A stretch of 64,000 nucleotides of DNA from Buxus sempervirens (lineage: Eukaryota > Streptophyta > Magnoliopsida > Buxales > Buxaceae), in contig OX387186.1 of the NCBI GenBank assembly GCA_947561395.2, positions 47,697,220 through 47,761,219 of the forward strand, given 5' to 3'. The translations under genes and the position numbers were made by a program. Shown piece after piece: positions 47,401 to 56,376 of the stretch (position 1 is the stretch's first letter; the number at the start of each line of letters is the position of its first letter). The notes below the pieces were generated by a model that did no database searches, was not told the DNA's origin, and saw only the letters and a program-made list of their open reading frames with translations.

Positions 47401-50400
47401 CACGTTTACAACTATGTGAAGTATACGTGCTATTGTTGCCTTGGGGCTAAGGCTGGGGGTGGAGACATTAAGCAGGGTCAATCATTTGTGTGACTCAATG
47501 TTCTCATGTATGTTGATCTTGTTTTTGGATGTTACATTTCCAATTGTTTTCATATTGTTTTTATGACATTTGGATACATTTTGATCTTGTATAGATATTA
47601 TACAAATTTCATATACGAATTCATATTGATAGTATCATCATTATTATCCTTACTGTAAGATTTGGACTTATATGTATGCATTTACATATATTTCAGTGAT
47701 CCATTAAATTTCGTTAAAAAAATCTAAGCATTCATAATTTTCTCCAGTATCTTTCCATCTGGTGAAATCCTCAGTTTGAAGAAATCTTTGGGTAAGTCCT
47801 GGTCCAAACCAAAAGGGAAGGGGTTTGAGGGGAAGAGAGTTATGTCACAAAGATAGTGAGCTGTAAGATGAGAGGGTTAGATTACAGTATAAAAAAAGCC
47901 TTGTGAAATTAAGACTTGAAAAGAGCAGAACCAGATTTTGTGATCATTGGAGCGACCACAATCAAGGATTTTCTTGTTGGAAGATCAGGAAAAACTTGGG
48001 GACTAGGGCATGAAATGGTGTTGAATTACCAACAAGTGGATGATCAGGTGCAATAGTTGTCATTTGGGATGAGACTTGTAGAGAGCATTGAGACCAAATT
48101 GGGTAGGTTCTCAATTTCTGTCAAGTTCAATTTGATCGAAGATGGGTTTGTTCGGAACGAGTTCTGGGAGGAATAGTCAGGCATTAGGAAAGCTTGGATG
48201 AGACGTACCAAGTGTGTCAGTCCAGTGACTCATAGATCTCTTCAGTGGTGAAAAGCAAAAGCATGGAATTTCACCATCTTCTAGTTCAGTCTTCTCTACA
48301 ACAGCACCATGAATAGTATTTATATTATATGCCTAAATCGTCATCCTTATACTTACTGTTAGATTTTGAGATATATATGTATTTACATATATTGCAGGTA
48401 TCCATAATGTTTATTGAAAAAAAAAATCTATAATCTTTCCTAATTTTCTCCACTTTCTTTCCGTCTGGTGAAAGATTTTGCCAAAGTGAAATTATGTCCT
48501 AATATTATGATCATATTTCCCATATTGTGTGGTGGAAGACTTAACAGTAGAAATGACTTCTAAAACACTGCTAGTAGTGGTAATTTTATATCAAGCTCAG
48601 CTATGAGTTTGTCTTTTTACTTTGATTGTAAATAAATTTGATTACTAATATTCAAAAGAAAGTACCTTGGTATAAGCTATTCATAGATGTAGTTTTGGTG
48701 GACCAAATTGGGGGATTAAATGCAAAAATGAACTTAAAAATAGATACCTTGGAATCATAAGGTTTTAAAATTAGTTGAATTAATATCTGGATATGGAAAG
48801 TAACTTAGGCACAAATAGTGGTAGAGGCAATAGTTGGAATTGAGAATCAAGAGGTTCTTAAAAGCAATTAATTTCTTTATATTGGATCAATTATCCAGAA
48901 AGAGGGAGGTATCAATGAGGATGTGACACATAGAATTAAAGCTGGTTCTCTTAAGTGAAAAGATGTATGCACACATACATACACACACACACACACACGC
49001 ACGCACATATATATATATATGTATATGCATGTATGTATGTATGTATATATATATTTTTTGGTTTGGGATGGTAAGATGATATCATTTATAATAAATGAAG
49101 AAAGTACCCACAGAAAAGAGGAGGAAAAAAAAAATCTATAGGGGCAAAACCTGCTCTCTTCTCAAGAACAGATACAGTGAACCTCCACACAGTATAGGCC
49201 CTACTTGTCTTAGATCTAACCAGCATGAGTGAATTTCATATTCTTAACAGCTTTTCATGTTTAAATATAGATCCAACCATTCTGATATCAGTCAAGGTGT
49301 ATGTTGCCAATCCCTTGTAGATCCCACACTTTGATTATCTCCATATTCATGTGGTAGCTTTCTCCATGATAGATGTAATTCTCTGAGTTGAGAACGTGTT
49401 CCGCACCCATTCAACTTCTTGCTCCTCTTGGTTTTAGAAGTTCTTCCCAAATCCAAGAGAGTAGCAGCACAAGCAAAAGAGATGATTCAAAGTTTCTTGT
49501 GCTTCCCAACAAGTAGCACTTCGAGCAGTTTATGATATCGAAATTAGCTAACCTGTCTTGGGTGGAAGTCTTATGCAAAGCTAATCACAAAATAAAGGAG
49601 CGCCGAGGAATATGCTTTCTAAACCAGAGAAGGTGAGACCAAGGAGTTGAACTGCTACGGTGGTTCGTTTATTGATAAGCTGATCTAATGGTGAAACCTG
49701 ATGAATTTGCAGTCCACAATATTCTATCTTCTGCACTTCTGTTTGGCAAGCTTAGAGCTTCCATCTCTCCCGAAAACCCACGAAGAATTGAAGAATTTGT
49801 GGAGGTGACCAATCATGCTTGTTTATAATGTCTCTGACCTTTGCCTTACTCTCCTGAATCAGAATCAGATAAGTTTCGCCTGCCAACCTGATCCGCGATA
49901 GGCAAGTTTGGGGGCCGATTGTCGCACCACAACTAAGTATTAGCTCCATTTCGAGTGATGTACTTGATCTTTTGATATACCTTTAGTTTGTAAGATCTTC
50001 CTCCAATACCGTGTAGTGTCATAGGGAATGGACATGTTCCATAATTTCTTATTCTTGATGAGATGTTTATGCACCCACTTTACTGAAAGAAATTCTGAAC
50101 AGTCACTATAGTCCAAATCTATTGGGCTACTGCTGTGTCTTTCCAACATGAAATGCTAATCACCCCAAGATCTCTGTTATCCTTATTAGTGCTGACCATT
50201 TCCCAGCTTACTGGAATCGCTTTCTTTTAAGATCTGGACCTGACCATAGAAAATTCCTGCACATCTTGTCTATCTCCTTGATGGTTTTAAGCTGCAAATA
50301 GCATGAGAGCCAATAGAGCTGACTGCCAACCAAGATGGATTTTAATGCTAACCTACCAATAGCAGCCAAAAGAGCCAGGGATTATGTACCAATTCAGTCA

Positions 50401-52659
50401 TATGCTTTCATAATGTCTTATCTCGAATGCACAGCTTGGGACTATTTTTCCTGTGTACTTATGGAGTGGATGGTGAGCTACATGGTGGTTATCACCTATC
50501 TCCAGGCTGGCACAAAAGCTGATTGGTAGTCACCTACTAACGAACTATATCAATTCCTTGATCCTGTTGGATGTTGTTTTTGAAATGCACTTATATAGTG
50601 TCAACACAGGATATGAGCCTATAATCATCCACAACAGGGGGATTAGCACACTTTGGAATAAGAGTGGTAAGAGTGGTGTTCATCTATCTCAACATCTTAT
50701 TGGATTTGAAGAGACTAATGATTGCTGTAGTAACATCCTTGCCAATTATATGCCACGTTTCTTCTGAGAATTTTGAAATAAACCCATTGGGACCTGAGAT
50801 TTTCCTTGCCAATTAATGATTTGCTCCTCTAAATCTGGAGTTCTTGGAGGTCAGGCATGTTCAAATCTGTTCTCGTGGCTGAACCCAATAAATTTGGGTA
50901 GGTTTGAGTGAAAAAAGATGCTTGTCAGGTATTATGTGATTTACATGATCCACTTAGTCTAAAGGGAAATTTTAAGGATCAGGCTGTTGGGTGGTAAAGA
51001 AGCACATGCATATGGATTTCTTGAAGTGAGGGTATTGAGATGGATGTGTGGGAAGACTAGAAAAGATGAGGTAAGGGATGAACATATAGGAAAATTTCTT
51101 GGTGCTGTCTAATTTGTTCTGGGATGTAAAGAGACGACCTATGAAGTCAACTTTTAGAAATTGTGAGAGGTACTAATTGAAGGACCTAAAAGAGGCGAGA
51201 TAGAGACCAATAAGAACCTTGATCATAAGAATTTAAGTTCTCAAAATTTAACTGAAGATATGGTTTTTTTGATAGATTTAGATGAAGGAAGAGGATTTAT
51301 ATTGCTGACCTGAACTCGTTGGTTCAAGGCATTTTGTTGCTCTTGTTGTTGGTTCTGCAACTAGCCCCCATTTATTAAGAAATATCATGAACTATGTGTG
51401 AATTGCGAGGATCTCTGTTAAATTTGGAGCAGTTATCACTTGTTAGTTTGTGTGCTTTCAGTGTGATTATCACATTGGAATGATTACTTTTTCTTCCATT
51501 GTTCTATCTAATCTTTGAACTCCTATGATCCTTTTTGTGTAGGTACATTCAACAATTCACACTCGTATGCTTCTGGTCCAAACACAGGTGGTCCTTCTAT
51601 TGGACCCCCGCCTGTGATTGCAAATAAAGGTCCTCAACCAGCTACTAATGAGGTGTATTTGGTTTGGGATGACGAGGCAATGTCCATGGTAATTTCTTTA
51701 CCAATATGTTACTCTGTTTCTTTGATGTAATAGTAGTGGTGATTTGAACTGGGTTCCATTTTGTAATGCATTTAATATGTTTATGTAGGAGGAGAGAAGA
51801 ATGTCTTTACCAAAGTATCAGGTGCATGACGAAACTAGCCAGGTAAGTCCAATCTTACTTCTTTCATTCGTTTAAATGGGTACAACTTGCACATCCAAAT
51901 GGATGAGCAGGCTCTATCTTTTGGCTTTTTCAGATTCAGATCTTACATATTCTTGCAAATTTTATCGAGGTACTTTCTGTGCGGATATTTCTTAGCTCTA
52001 TGTTCTTCCTATTTTAAACAAAACACACATTGTGAAGAATGTATAGGCCATTGAGTAAATATCATTGTCGTTCCAAACATAGTGGTTGCTAGTGGGTATT
52101 TAGTTGTTAATTTTCGAGTGCCACTGGATTGCAAGAAATTCTACATTTTTTCTTCCTTCGCAAGGCATCAAAAGATCCAAGTAGGTATTCACATCATTTT
52201 GCTATTTAGTTAGTATTATACTATTCTAACAAGCTTTGCGCGATCAACTCAAGGGTTCTTCAACCTAGCATCGGCCCCATGCGAGAAAATAATGTATGTA
52301 TTTGCTCTGTTTGAAATTTGAATTTGTTTGCTGGTATTCATTCTCCTATGCTTGGTTACAAAGTGTGGGGGTTTTGGGTGGAACAAGAACATGGCCACCA
52401 AGCTTTTGCTTTCTTGTTATCTTTTATGATCACAGTGCATTCAGACTTTGATCAGGTCAGCTTCCATCACAAGTTTGGTATCTCTTGCATACAAGCAAGC
52501 CTTAACACATCTGATTTCCACTGAAAAATTGATTGGTGGTCACAGTGCCTTTCTAATTATCAGTAATGTGTTGTGTTCTTGTTTCAGATGAACTCAATTG
52601 ATGCAGCCATTGACAGAAGGATATCTGAGAGTAGGCTTGCTGGTCGAATGGCCTTCTAG
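20471..52659 (+). CDS. SUF4: SUF4-like C2H2 zinc-finger protein (BuGZ/ZNF207 family), intact 7-exon gene
   Basis: Exons: 20471-20661, 31886-31986, 33058-33181, 33571-33992, 51543-51688, 51789-51842 and 52588-52659. All introns are GT-AG and the phases agree, giving 1110 bases and 369 residues with no stop; Arabidopsis SUF4 has nearly the same length. Two N-terminal C2H2 fingers are C13-C16-H29-H34 and C37-C40-H53-H58, after a basic [10 protein letters not shown] start. A conserved [20 protein letters not shown] block and the GIPPD motif follow, then a long Pro-rich, low-complexity middle (about 140-280). Near the C-terminus, DDEAMSMEERR (about 322-332, across the exon 5/6 junction) is the GLEBS-like motif that in animal BuGZ binds Bub3. 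In Arabidopsis SUF4 acts in the nucleus with FRIGIDA to activate FLC and delay flowering. Introns 1 and 4 are 11.2 and 17.6 kb and full of transposons. Confidence 0.95.
21741..23661 (+). mobile_element. 5'-truncated L1-type LINE with poly-A tail
   Basis: It begins inside the RT domain ([22 protein letters not shown] region), then [17 protein letters not shown] (the RT [F/Y]xDD catalytic motif), [15 protein letters not shown], and the zf-RVT end ([38 protein letters not shown]), finishing [13 protein letters not shown] at about 23526. The 3' end is attactgat followed by A11 (23651-23661). Several stops and a frame break interrupt it. It belongs to the same family as the elements at 1.2-5.9 and 37-45 kb. 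No clear target duplication was found. It lies in the sense orientation of SUF4 intron 1. Confidence 0.92.
23760..24400 (+). mobile_element. degenerate LINE RT remnant
   Basis: Scattered in-frame pieces recall the LINE RT fingers/palm: FRPVCLLS, then [18 protein letters not shown] followed by WxFLDALI-like sequence. Frames are broken throughout. Probably an older LINE family than the neighbouring copy; ends are not definable. Confidence 0.35.
25327..28010 (-). mobile_element. LINE 3' part (zf-RVT), split by a Helitron
   Basis: The minus-strand 3' tail is the T-run at 25326-25333 followed by cctgatcagtaatgg, the shared LINE tail motif in reverse. Upstream pieces read [38 protein letters not shown], then after the Helitron [15 protein letters not shown] and HIFEDV, the usual order of a LINE C-terminal zf-RVT region. 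The reading passes cleanly from 27650 to 25697 if 25699-27648 is removed. The right (5') end is not sharply visible. Confidence 0.65.
25699..27648 (-). mobile_element. non-autonomous Helitron-like element (1.95 kb, AT-rich)
   Basis: On the minus strand it begins A|TCTATATCTATACTACTATT (from 27648) and ends with hairpin caatgtgc-aac-gcacgttg (25711-25729) and CTAGT (25699-25703). It is very AT-rich with no open frame. It interrupts a LINE, and the LINE reading resumes across the insertion with no duplicated target, as expected for Helitrons. One extra base remains at the 3' junction. Confidence 0.65.
28163..28520. mobile_element. hAT-type MITE, copy 1 (358 bp)
   Basis: Ends are CAGTGTTTACAATTTTGG and the inverted ...AATAAACCTTG. 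The flanking 8-bp target duplication is gtgctagt (28155-28162) / gtgctagc (28521-28528), one mismatch. CA...TG termini with an 8-bp duplication fit hAT. The interior has the family's ggcatgcc motifs and T/A runs, with no coding. Confidence 0.82.
28600..28810 (+). mobile_element. LINE RT remnant
   Basis: The reading [20 protein letters not shown] then [11 protein letters not shown] and [10 protein letters not shown] follows the order of LINE RT motifs 1-2 (RPISL...K...RL...QxAFVxGRxIxD). It is a short, decayed fragment in SUF4 intron 1 with no definable ends. Confidence 0.55.
29611..30050. mobile_element. hAT-type MITE, copy 2 (440 bp)
   Basis: A perfect 8-bp target duplication, atccaaag (29603-29610 and 30051-30058), flanks CAGTACTATTTCC...GACATTGAAAACCTTG. 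The right end is shared with the other copies. It is longer than its siblings, mainly through a run of ctagaat/aatagcat repeats at 29720-29910. Confidence 0.85.
30630..30677. repeat. two adjacent 24-bp perfect palindromes
   Basis: The palindrome CCTTCCTCTTTT plus its reverse complement occupies 30630-30653 and is repeated exactly at 30654-30677. A related half-site lies just upstream near 30573-30592. Together they could form cruciform DNA or a strong hairpin in the intron RNA. Confidence 0.9.
34970..35150 (+). mobile_element. RTE-type LINE RT fragment
   Basis: The reading [13 protein letters not shown], then [11 protein letters not shown] and [15 protein letters not shown], matches the plant RTE-clade RT palm (HMVFIDLEKAYDRVP...VIKDMYDG). 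It is decayed. 35127-35197 is a short tandem duplication of a gatgacttg...gacaaattattgcctag unit. A 3' tail of the same clade and orientation lies at 51.0-51.3 kb. Confidence 0.7.
35896..36009 (+). mobile_element. very short LINE 3'-end insertion with 16-bp TSD
   Basis: The insert ends in cttattactgatccag plus A13 and is flanked by agttcaatggaactag at 35880-35895 and 36010-36025 (perfect 16 bp). Only about 100 bases of LINE 3' untranslated sequence are present, an extreme 5' truncation. It interrupts the Copia gag start. Confidence 0.9.
36409..36757. mobile_element. hAT-type MITE, copy 3 (349 bp)
   Basis: A perfect 8-bp duplication, gttctcac (36401-36408 and 36758-36765), flanks CAAGGTTTACTGTTTCGG...AATTGTAAACACTG. 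The interior carries the ggcacgcc/ggcatgcc motif several times. It is inserted between the Copia sequences GCSH and HMCPHKEW-like, which rejoin when it is removed. Confidence 0.9.
37285..37338 (+). mobile_element. 54-bp LINE 3'-end insertion with TSD
   Basis: The segment ttttctaccctatttatatc...ctcattactcatc plus a run of A is flanked by atgactagaggtac (37271-37284) and atgactagagggtac (37339-37353). It carries only the last few dozen bases of a LINE tail and is inserted in the opposite orientation into the 3' tail of the larger LINE. Confidence 0.85.
40516..41906. mobile_element. LTR-like insertion inside the LINE (1.39 kb)
   Basis: It begins TGTCACGGTCC and ends GTGTGACA (TG...CA with an inverted TGTCAC/GTGACA), and is flanked by a 4-bp duplication GGAA (40512-40515 and 41907-41910). 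The sequence is GC-richer than its host, with gtgccatggtaggcacatt repeated at 40600-40630. No coding domain, so a solo LTR or short non-autonomous LTR element fits. Removing it restores a continuous alignment to the LINE at 4.44 kb. Fossil. Confidence 0.8.
46140..46830 (+). mobile_element. Copia fossil, 3' part, with LTR-like segment
   Basis: The stretch at about 46200-46455 reads in pieces [16 protein letters not shown] and KKGIDYNEV, the start of the Copia reverse transcriptase. From 46665 to about 46790 the sequence (gtggaaatcttct..., gatgtaggcacaa, ttcaagtt, ttcacatggttta) parallels the LTR-like end at 35690-35800. Between them, 46560-46661 ends gaaatttaaacccttg and may be a decayed hAT-MITE end. 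It is most simply the far side of the Copia element at 35.5 kb, separated by the LINE. Broken and old. Confidence 0.55.
46831..48960. other. intronic sequence, no element resolved
   Basis: AT-rich intron sequence with only short open frames. Two similar stretches (tttacatatatt-cagtgatccat...tttccgtctggtgaaa) near 47690-47770 and 48370-48480 show a local duplication. No coding family recognised. Confidence 0.4.
48962..49056. repeat. compound microsatellite (CA)n-(TA)n-(TGTA)n
   Basis: Runs of acacac, cgcacgca, atatat and gtatgtatgtat follow one another from 48970 to about 49051 and end at the T-run of the LINE tail next to it. Likely variable in length between individuals. Confidence 0.85.
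49052..50900 (-). mobile_element. degenerate L1-like LINE, C-terminal half
   Basis: The minus-strand tail begins at the T-run at 49052. Upstream pieces read, in order from 50335 down: [60 protein letters not shown], and [20 protein letters not shown] with RDIINKHDW. This is the RT thumb to zf-RVT region of a plant LINE family different from the three larger L1 copies. Broken in all frames. Confidence 0.7.
51010..51345 (+). mobile_element. RTE-type LINE 3' end remnant
   Basis: The reading [20 protein letters not shown] followed by IGKFLGAV, and [21 protein letters not shown] near the end, parallels the C-terminal tail of plant RTE LINEs (EMRMLRWMCGxTRKDxIRN...). It ends only 200 bases before SUF4 exon 5. 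Same clade and strand as the piece at 34970. Confidence 0.7.
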
Positions 52660-53625
52660 CTTGCCAACTCATGGAATGTTAAACCATATAATTTCAGCTT
52701 GCGTTCCTGGGAGAATTTTAAGAGTCGCCCGCACAAATGGTGGACTCATATTCGAAGGTGCAAGTCTCTTTTCTTTGCGGGTTATCTCAGTTCTGTTGTA
52801 TTCTTTTCAAGAGAGAGAGAGAGAGAGAGAGAGCCATTCTTTAGTTATTCAGTGGTGTCAACAGTAGGAATACTTAGTTTGCTTTCTTATTCAGTTTTTG
52901 TTCAAAGCTACTCGTATAAGATTATTCCTTGATTATGAATGGTGTTTGAAGCAAGTCACTGTATCCGACTCAGGGTGCTAGATTTGATATGGCAATGAAT
53001 GAATCTTCTACGCCTTTTCTTGCTTGGCATTTCTCTGTCATTTGTGTGTACTATTCATGCTTCCAGTTATACGCAACTGAGAGATCCTCTCGCCAGCTGT
53101 GTTAGGGATCAGTCCAACTGAACCCCACCCTAACCCGCCCATGCCAGACATGAGACATTACTGTTTATTTATTCTTTGGTGAACAGTTATTTCAATCAAA
53201 TATAGATTTTTACATGTCTCATATAAAAAGCTATGTCCATGAATAAATATATTAGTTAATTTATATTCTATATAAAAGCTTTAATATTCTTTGGTTCGAT
53301 CCCACCTTCTCCATAGTTCGGTATGATGCGCTTAAGCTGCCGAATGATCTGAAGCTGGCAAGGTGTTCTGAGGTTGGGTCCTCCTGTTGGTGGGTATCCC
53401 ATGGGTCAAGTGCCCAGTATACATAGAAAAGGAGTGGCCTAAAGTTTGTTTTTTCCGTAGTTGACTTGCAATTTACCCTGACCAGGATTGTTAATGATTT
53501 CAGTATCGTAGACTCTGATTTCAAATCACCTTGGAAAGTGCTGTTAGCCTATTGTACCAATTGGAAGAACTTTTGTGTAAAGAAAATTGATCTGGCCAAT
53601 CTTGACTCTAAATCATGAGAAAATT
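52660..53625. other. SUF4 3' flank
   Basis: Sequence after the SUF4 stop, likely containing its 3' untranslated region. A (GA)n microsatellite lies at 52810-52834. No separate gene is visible. A single open minus-strand frame at 53261-53524 matches nothing I know. Confidence 0.4.
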
Positions 53626-54140
53626 TTAATGCGTTTGGAACCTTGGGTTTGGGGAGAAAAGAAAAAAAAGCTAAAAAGTAAAAGAAAAGAAGACAAAAGA
53701 AAAGAAAAATACTGATTTTCTTTCCTTTTCTGATGTTTGGTGAGATGAGAAATGAGAAGAAAAAATATATATTTTAGTAAAATGATGGGTTGGGGTGGTG
53801 GTGCCAGGTGGCGGGCGACAGTGGGTGGTGGTGTTGGCGGGCGATGGTGGCAGCGGCTAGCGGTGGTGGTGTTGGTTGGCGATGGTGGTGGTGGCGGCTA
53901 GTGGTGGTGGTGGATGGTGCTAGTGGTGGGGTGGTGCGAATAGTGATAAGTGATGGTGAATTTTCGTTTCTTTCAAAATGTTTACCTTTTTGGAAAGAAA
54001 ATTTGTTATATTGGAGAGAAAGATGGAGAGAAATTTTGGAGAGAGAATATTTCCTTTATTTAAACCAAACAAGAGAAAAGAAAATTTTAGTATTTTCTTT
54101 TCTTTTCTTTCCAAATCCAAGGTTCCAAACAAAGCATTAA
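53626..54140. mobile_element. inverted-repeat (MITE-like) element with GGT-rich core
   Basis: Ends ttaatgc-gtttggaacctt... (53626 on) and ...aaggttccaaacaaagcattaa (to 54140) are inverted copies over about 25 bases with a 2-3 base gap. Inside, A/G-rich subterminal tracts flank a (GGTGGT)n low-complexity core at 53790-53940. No target duplication could be fixed. It lies between the convergent SUF4 and UFO genes. Confidence 0.6.
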
Positions 54141-54473
54141 CGAAGAGGAAAGGAAAATGCAGAATGCTCGTTTTATATCAAAACATAGCCATCCATTTAT
54201 ATAATAAGAGACCTAGAAACCTAGACAGACATGCATCTCATTCAGCTATGGCTTCCATAATTTCTACCTACAACCTACCACCTCATCTAATACTCAAAAC
54301 AAAAACAAAAAGCCAGCCCCAATAGCCTACTACGTACATATCACTAGACACCAATATACTATCTTAATAATAATACGTCAAACCAATTCCGACCCAAAGC
54401 CCTACTGACAGACACCTACATACATATTTTATACTGCTACTGCATGCAAGTACTCATATCAAATTCAAACGTA

Positions 54474-55793
54474 TCACCCGTTGAAGGACTGGTAGGGGAA
54501 TGAAGGTTGATGAAGGATCCCTATAGCAGGTATAGCAAGCTTAGGATCATAAGCAAAACCATGCAGTCCATGGCCATCTCCGTCGCTGCTGCCGCCACTG
54601 GTGTTGTGACGAATAAAGGGACACTGGGGAATCCACTGCCAAACCTTGGCACGGACATGAAACAGCAACAACCTATCAGATCCTCTAATTGTAATGGCGA
54701 TGAAGTCCCCATGCCCTACACAATCAAACCCATTACCACCTTCAACCTCTTCAAACTGACTCTGCAACTGTTGTGGCATTCTCTCCATCTCCACCCATAT
54801 TTTTCCGCAAGGTTGCAACGTCCACAGCCTCATACTTCTTGGCACGTTGAGCTTGCTCTTCTCCACTGCTGCAACCAAGATCAGTTTCCCTCTGCTCTCG
54901 ACCAAACTCGGGTAGCGGATGAATCTCCTCATCGGTGCTTGTATCTTGCACCACTCATCTGCATTAACATTGTAAGCCAAGACACTAAAAGGGCTGTAGT
55001 TCATGCAATAGAATCGACCATCAGCGAAGACCATTCTCCCGGATTCGAGATTACACAGTCTTGGGAGGGAACTAGTAGTGCCCCATACTGAGTAGAATCC
55101 CCCACTATTAATATGGAAGTTCTCTGTTGTTAGATTTTTGACTGCAAATGGAGAAATCAGATCATCTCCGGCGACTGAAACAGTGATCGATGAGTTGGTC
55201 ACGGTCAGGCCAATTGAAGGGAAGAGCCTTGGTTTTACTGTGGGAGGCAAGGGGGTGAGAGACCTGGTAAGTGGGTTGCAGAGAATTATTCTCTTTGAAC
55301 TGGCTTCATCAGAGACCCAACAGATCAACCCACCTGATGAAGCAGCTGGGGAGAATCCAGAAGGAACAAGTGCAAAGGACAGATGGTACCATTTACACTC
55401 AAGAGGATCGAACACGTACCCTTCTTGGTAATCATGATCACTCTTGCCACTAGCGCTGTTGCTTCTGTAGATGTAGCTCTTAGGGCTTTTTGATTGCTTG
55501 AAGAATATGAACCACTGATTGGAAGGTGATACGTGCAGATACATTTCAAGAAAGCTGTCGGAAAATAGGAGACTGTACCACCTCTTGCAGACCGAACGGG
55601 CTCGGAAGAACGCCGGAGGTGGGAGAAAGGCAATAACTCGGTCCAGAAGCCTTTGAGGGAGTCTACTCCATATCCTTCTATCCATCAAAGGACTAGTAAT
55701 GGAAGTTGAAGGAAATCCATAGCTGTTGCTACTGCTAGTATTACTAGAAAGGGAGATAACAGGTGAGGTTATGGAGCTTTTATAGGCCTCCAT
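54474..55793 (-). CDS. UFO: UFO orthologue, F-box protein (UNUSUAL FLORAL ORGANS / FIMBRIATA)
   Basis: Single-exon, 439 residues plus stop; Arabidopsis UFO has 442. A Ser-rich N-terminus (1-35) is followed by the F-box at about 40-86 (DRRIWSRLPQRLLDRVIAFL, PPPAFFRARSVCKRWYSLLF), which binds ASK1/SKP1 in an SCF ubiquitin ligase. The kelch-like/beta-propeller C-terminal part has the UFO-specific blocks SGGLICWVSDEA, PRLFPSIGLTVT, GDDLISPFAVKNL, FYCMNYSPFSVLAYNV, KIQAPMRRF, ILVAAVEKSKLNVPRS and GFAYDP. In known plants UFO partners the transcription factor LEAFY in floral meristems to switch on B-class genes (AP3). The frame is complete with no oddities. The start chosen is the first Met, giving the family's usual length. 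It is convergent with SUF4, about 1.8 kb apart. Confidence 0.97.
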   Translation of the reverse strand: MEAYKSSITSPVISLSSNTSSSNSYGFPSTSITSPLMDRRIWSRLPQRLLDRVIAFLPPPAFFRARSVCKRWYSLLFSDSFLEMYLHVSPSNQWFIFFKQSKSPKSYIYRSNSASGKSDHDYQEGYVFDPLECKWYHLSFALVPSGFSPAASSGGLICWVSDEASSKRIILCNPLTRSLTPLPPTVKPRLFPSIGLTVTNSSITVSVAGDDLISPFAVKNLTTENFHINSGGFYSVWGTTSSLPRLCNLESGRMVFADGRFYCMNYSPFSVLAYNVNADEWCKIQAPMRRFIRYPSLVESRGKLILVAAVEKSKLNVPRSMRLWTLQPCGKIWVEMERMPQQLQSQFEEVEGGNGFDCVGHGDFIAITIRGSDRLLLFHVRAKVWQWIPQCPFIRHNTSGGSSDGDGHGLHGFAYDPKLAIPAIGILHQPSFPYQSFNG

Positions 55794-56069
55794 ACCGAAG
55801 AAATGGATTTTTTTTTTGTCTACGAAACTAGTAAACTGCTATTCGTCTAAGCCTCCATGTTTGTGTAGAAAGGAATGCAGAGATGAAGGAAATGGTTTCA
55901 GCTAGTGGTGAATGTATGAAACAGAGGCACGGAAAGCCTCTCCGAACGGTATAGTACTACTAAAGCCTAGCTATCTCCGTTTTCTCCATCTTTAGTGGTA
56001 AAAGGAGAAGAAAGAAAGTAATGCTGAAGGTGCTGAAAAGGCTCCATTAGACAGAGTAGGAGGACAAGA

Positions 56070-56075
56070 TTTATA
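56070..56075 (-). promoter_or_regulatory. possible TATA box of UFO
   Basis: TATAAA on the minus strand (context ccttataaatctt), about 280 bases before the UFO start codon. The spacing is plausible for a promoter with a moderate 5' leader, but nothing else confirms it. Confidence 0.35.
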
Positions 56076-56376
56076 AGGTTGTAGAAGGCTTCAAATGAAA
56101 GACGGGGAGAGTTTCGAGGAGCTTTCTAAAACTCACTTCGGCTTCCCTTTTCGTAAAAAACCATGAGAAAGGCCCCATTTTAGGAGACTTTTTTCTTTAA
56201 CCCTGCAGTACTATATGTAACCATAAAGCTTGCATGTCTAGAAAGGGTTTTAACTTTTAAACATAAGTCCTCCCTGGCAAGTTTTTGTATGCTCATCATT
56301 ATGCTTGTATCCACTAATGGATATGCTAGCAACCATCATTGATTCCACTTGTAATTTGAAGACTTGAGTCTTCAAC

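Larger units (their letters stand above)
33993..51542 (+). other. SUF4 intron 4 (17.6 kb), nested transposon stack
   Basis: Donor caag|gtttga, acceptor tgtag|gtacat. It holds an RTE-type LINE fragment, a Copia fossil split by an L1 LINE that is itself split by an LTR element, a hAT MITE, two tiny LINE 3'-end insertions, a second L1-like relic and an RTE tail. The exons on both sides keep phase and sequence. Confidence 0.9.

Noticed and set aside
52660-54473. a gene between SUF4 and UFO like At1g30960
   Set aside because: I looked for GTPase motifs on both strands and saw none; only an inverted-repeat element and microsatellite are present.
54507-55091. 194-residue plus-strand open frame
   Set aside because: It is antisense to UFO; its composition follows from the UFO codons and it resembles no protein family.
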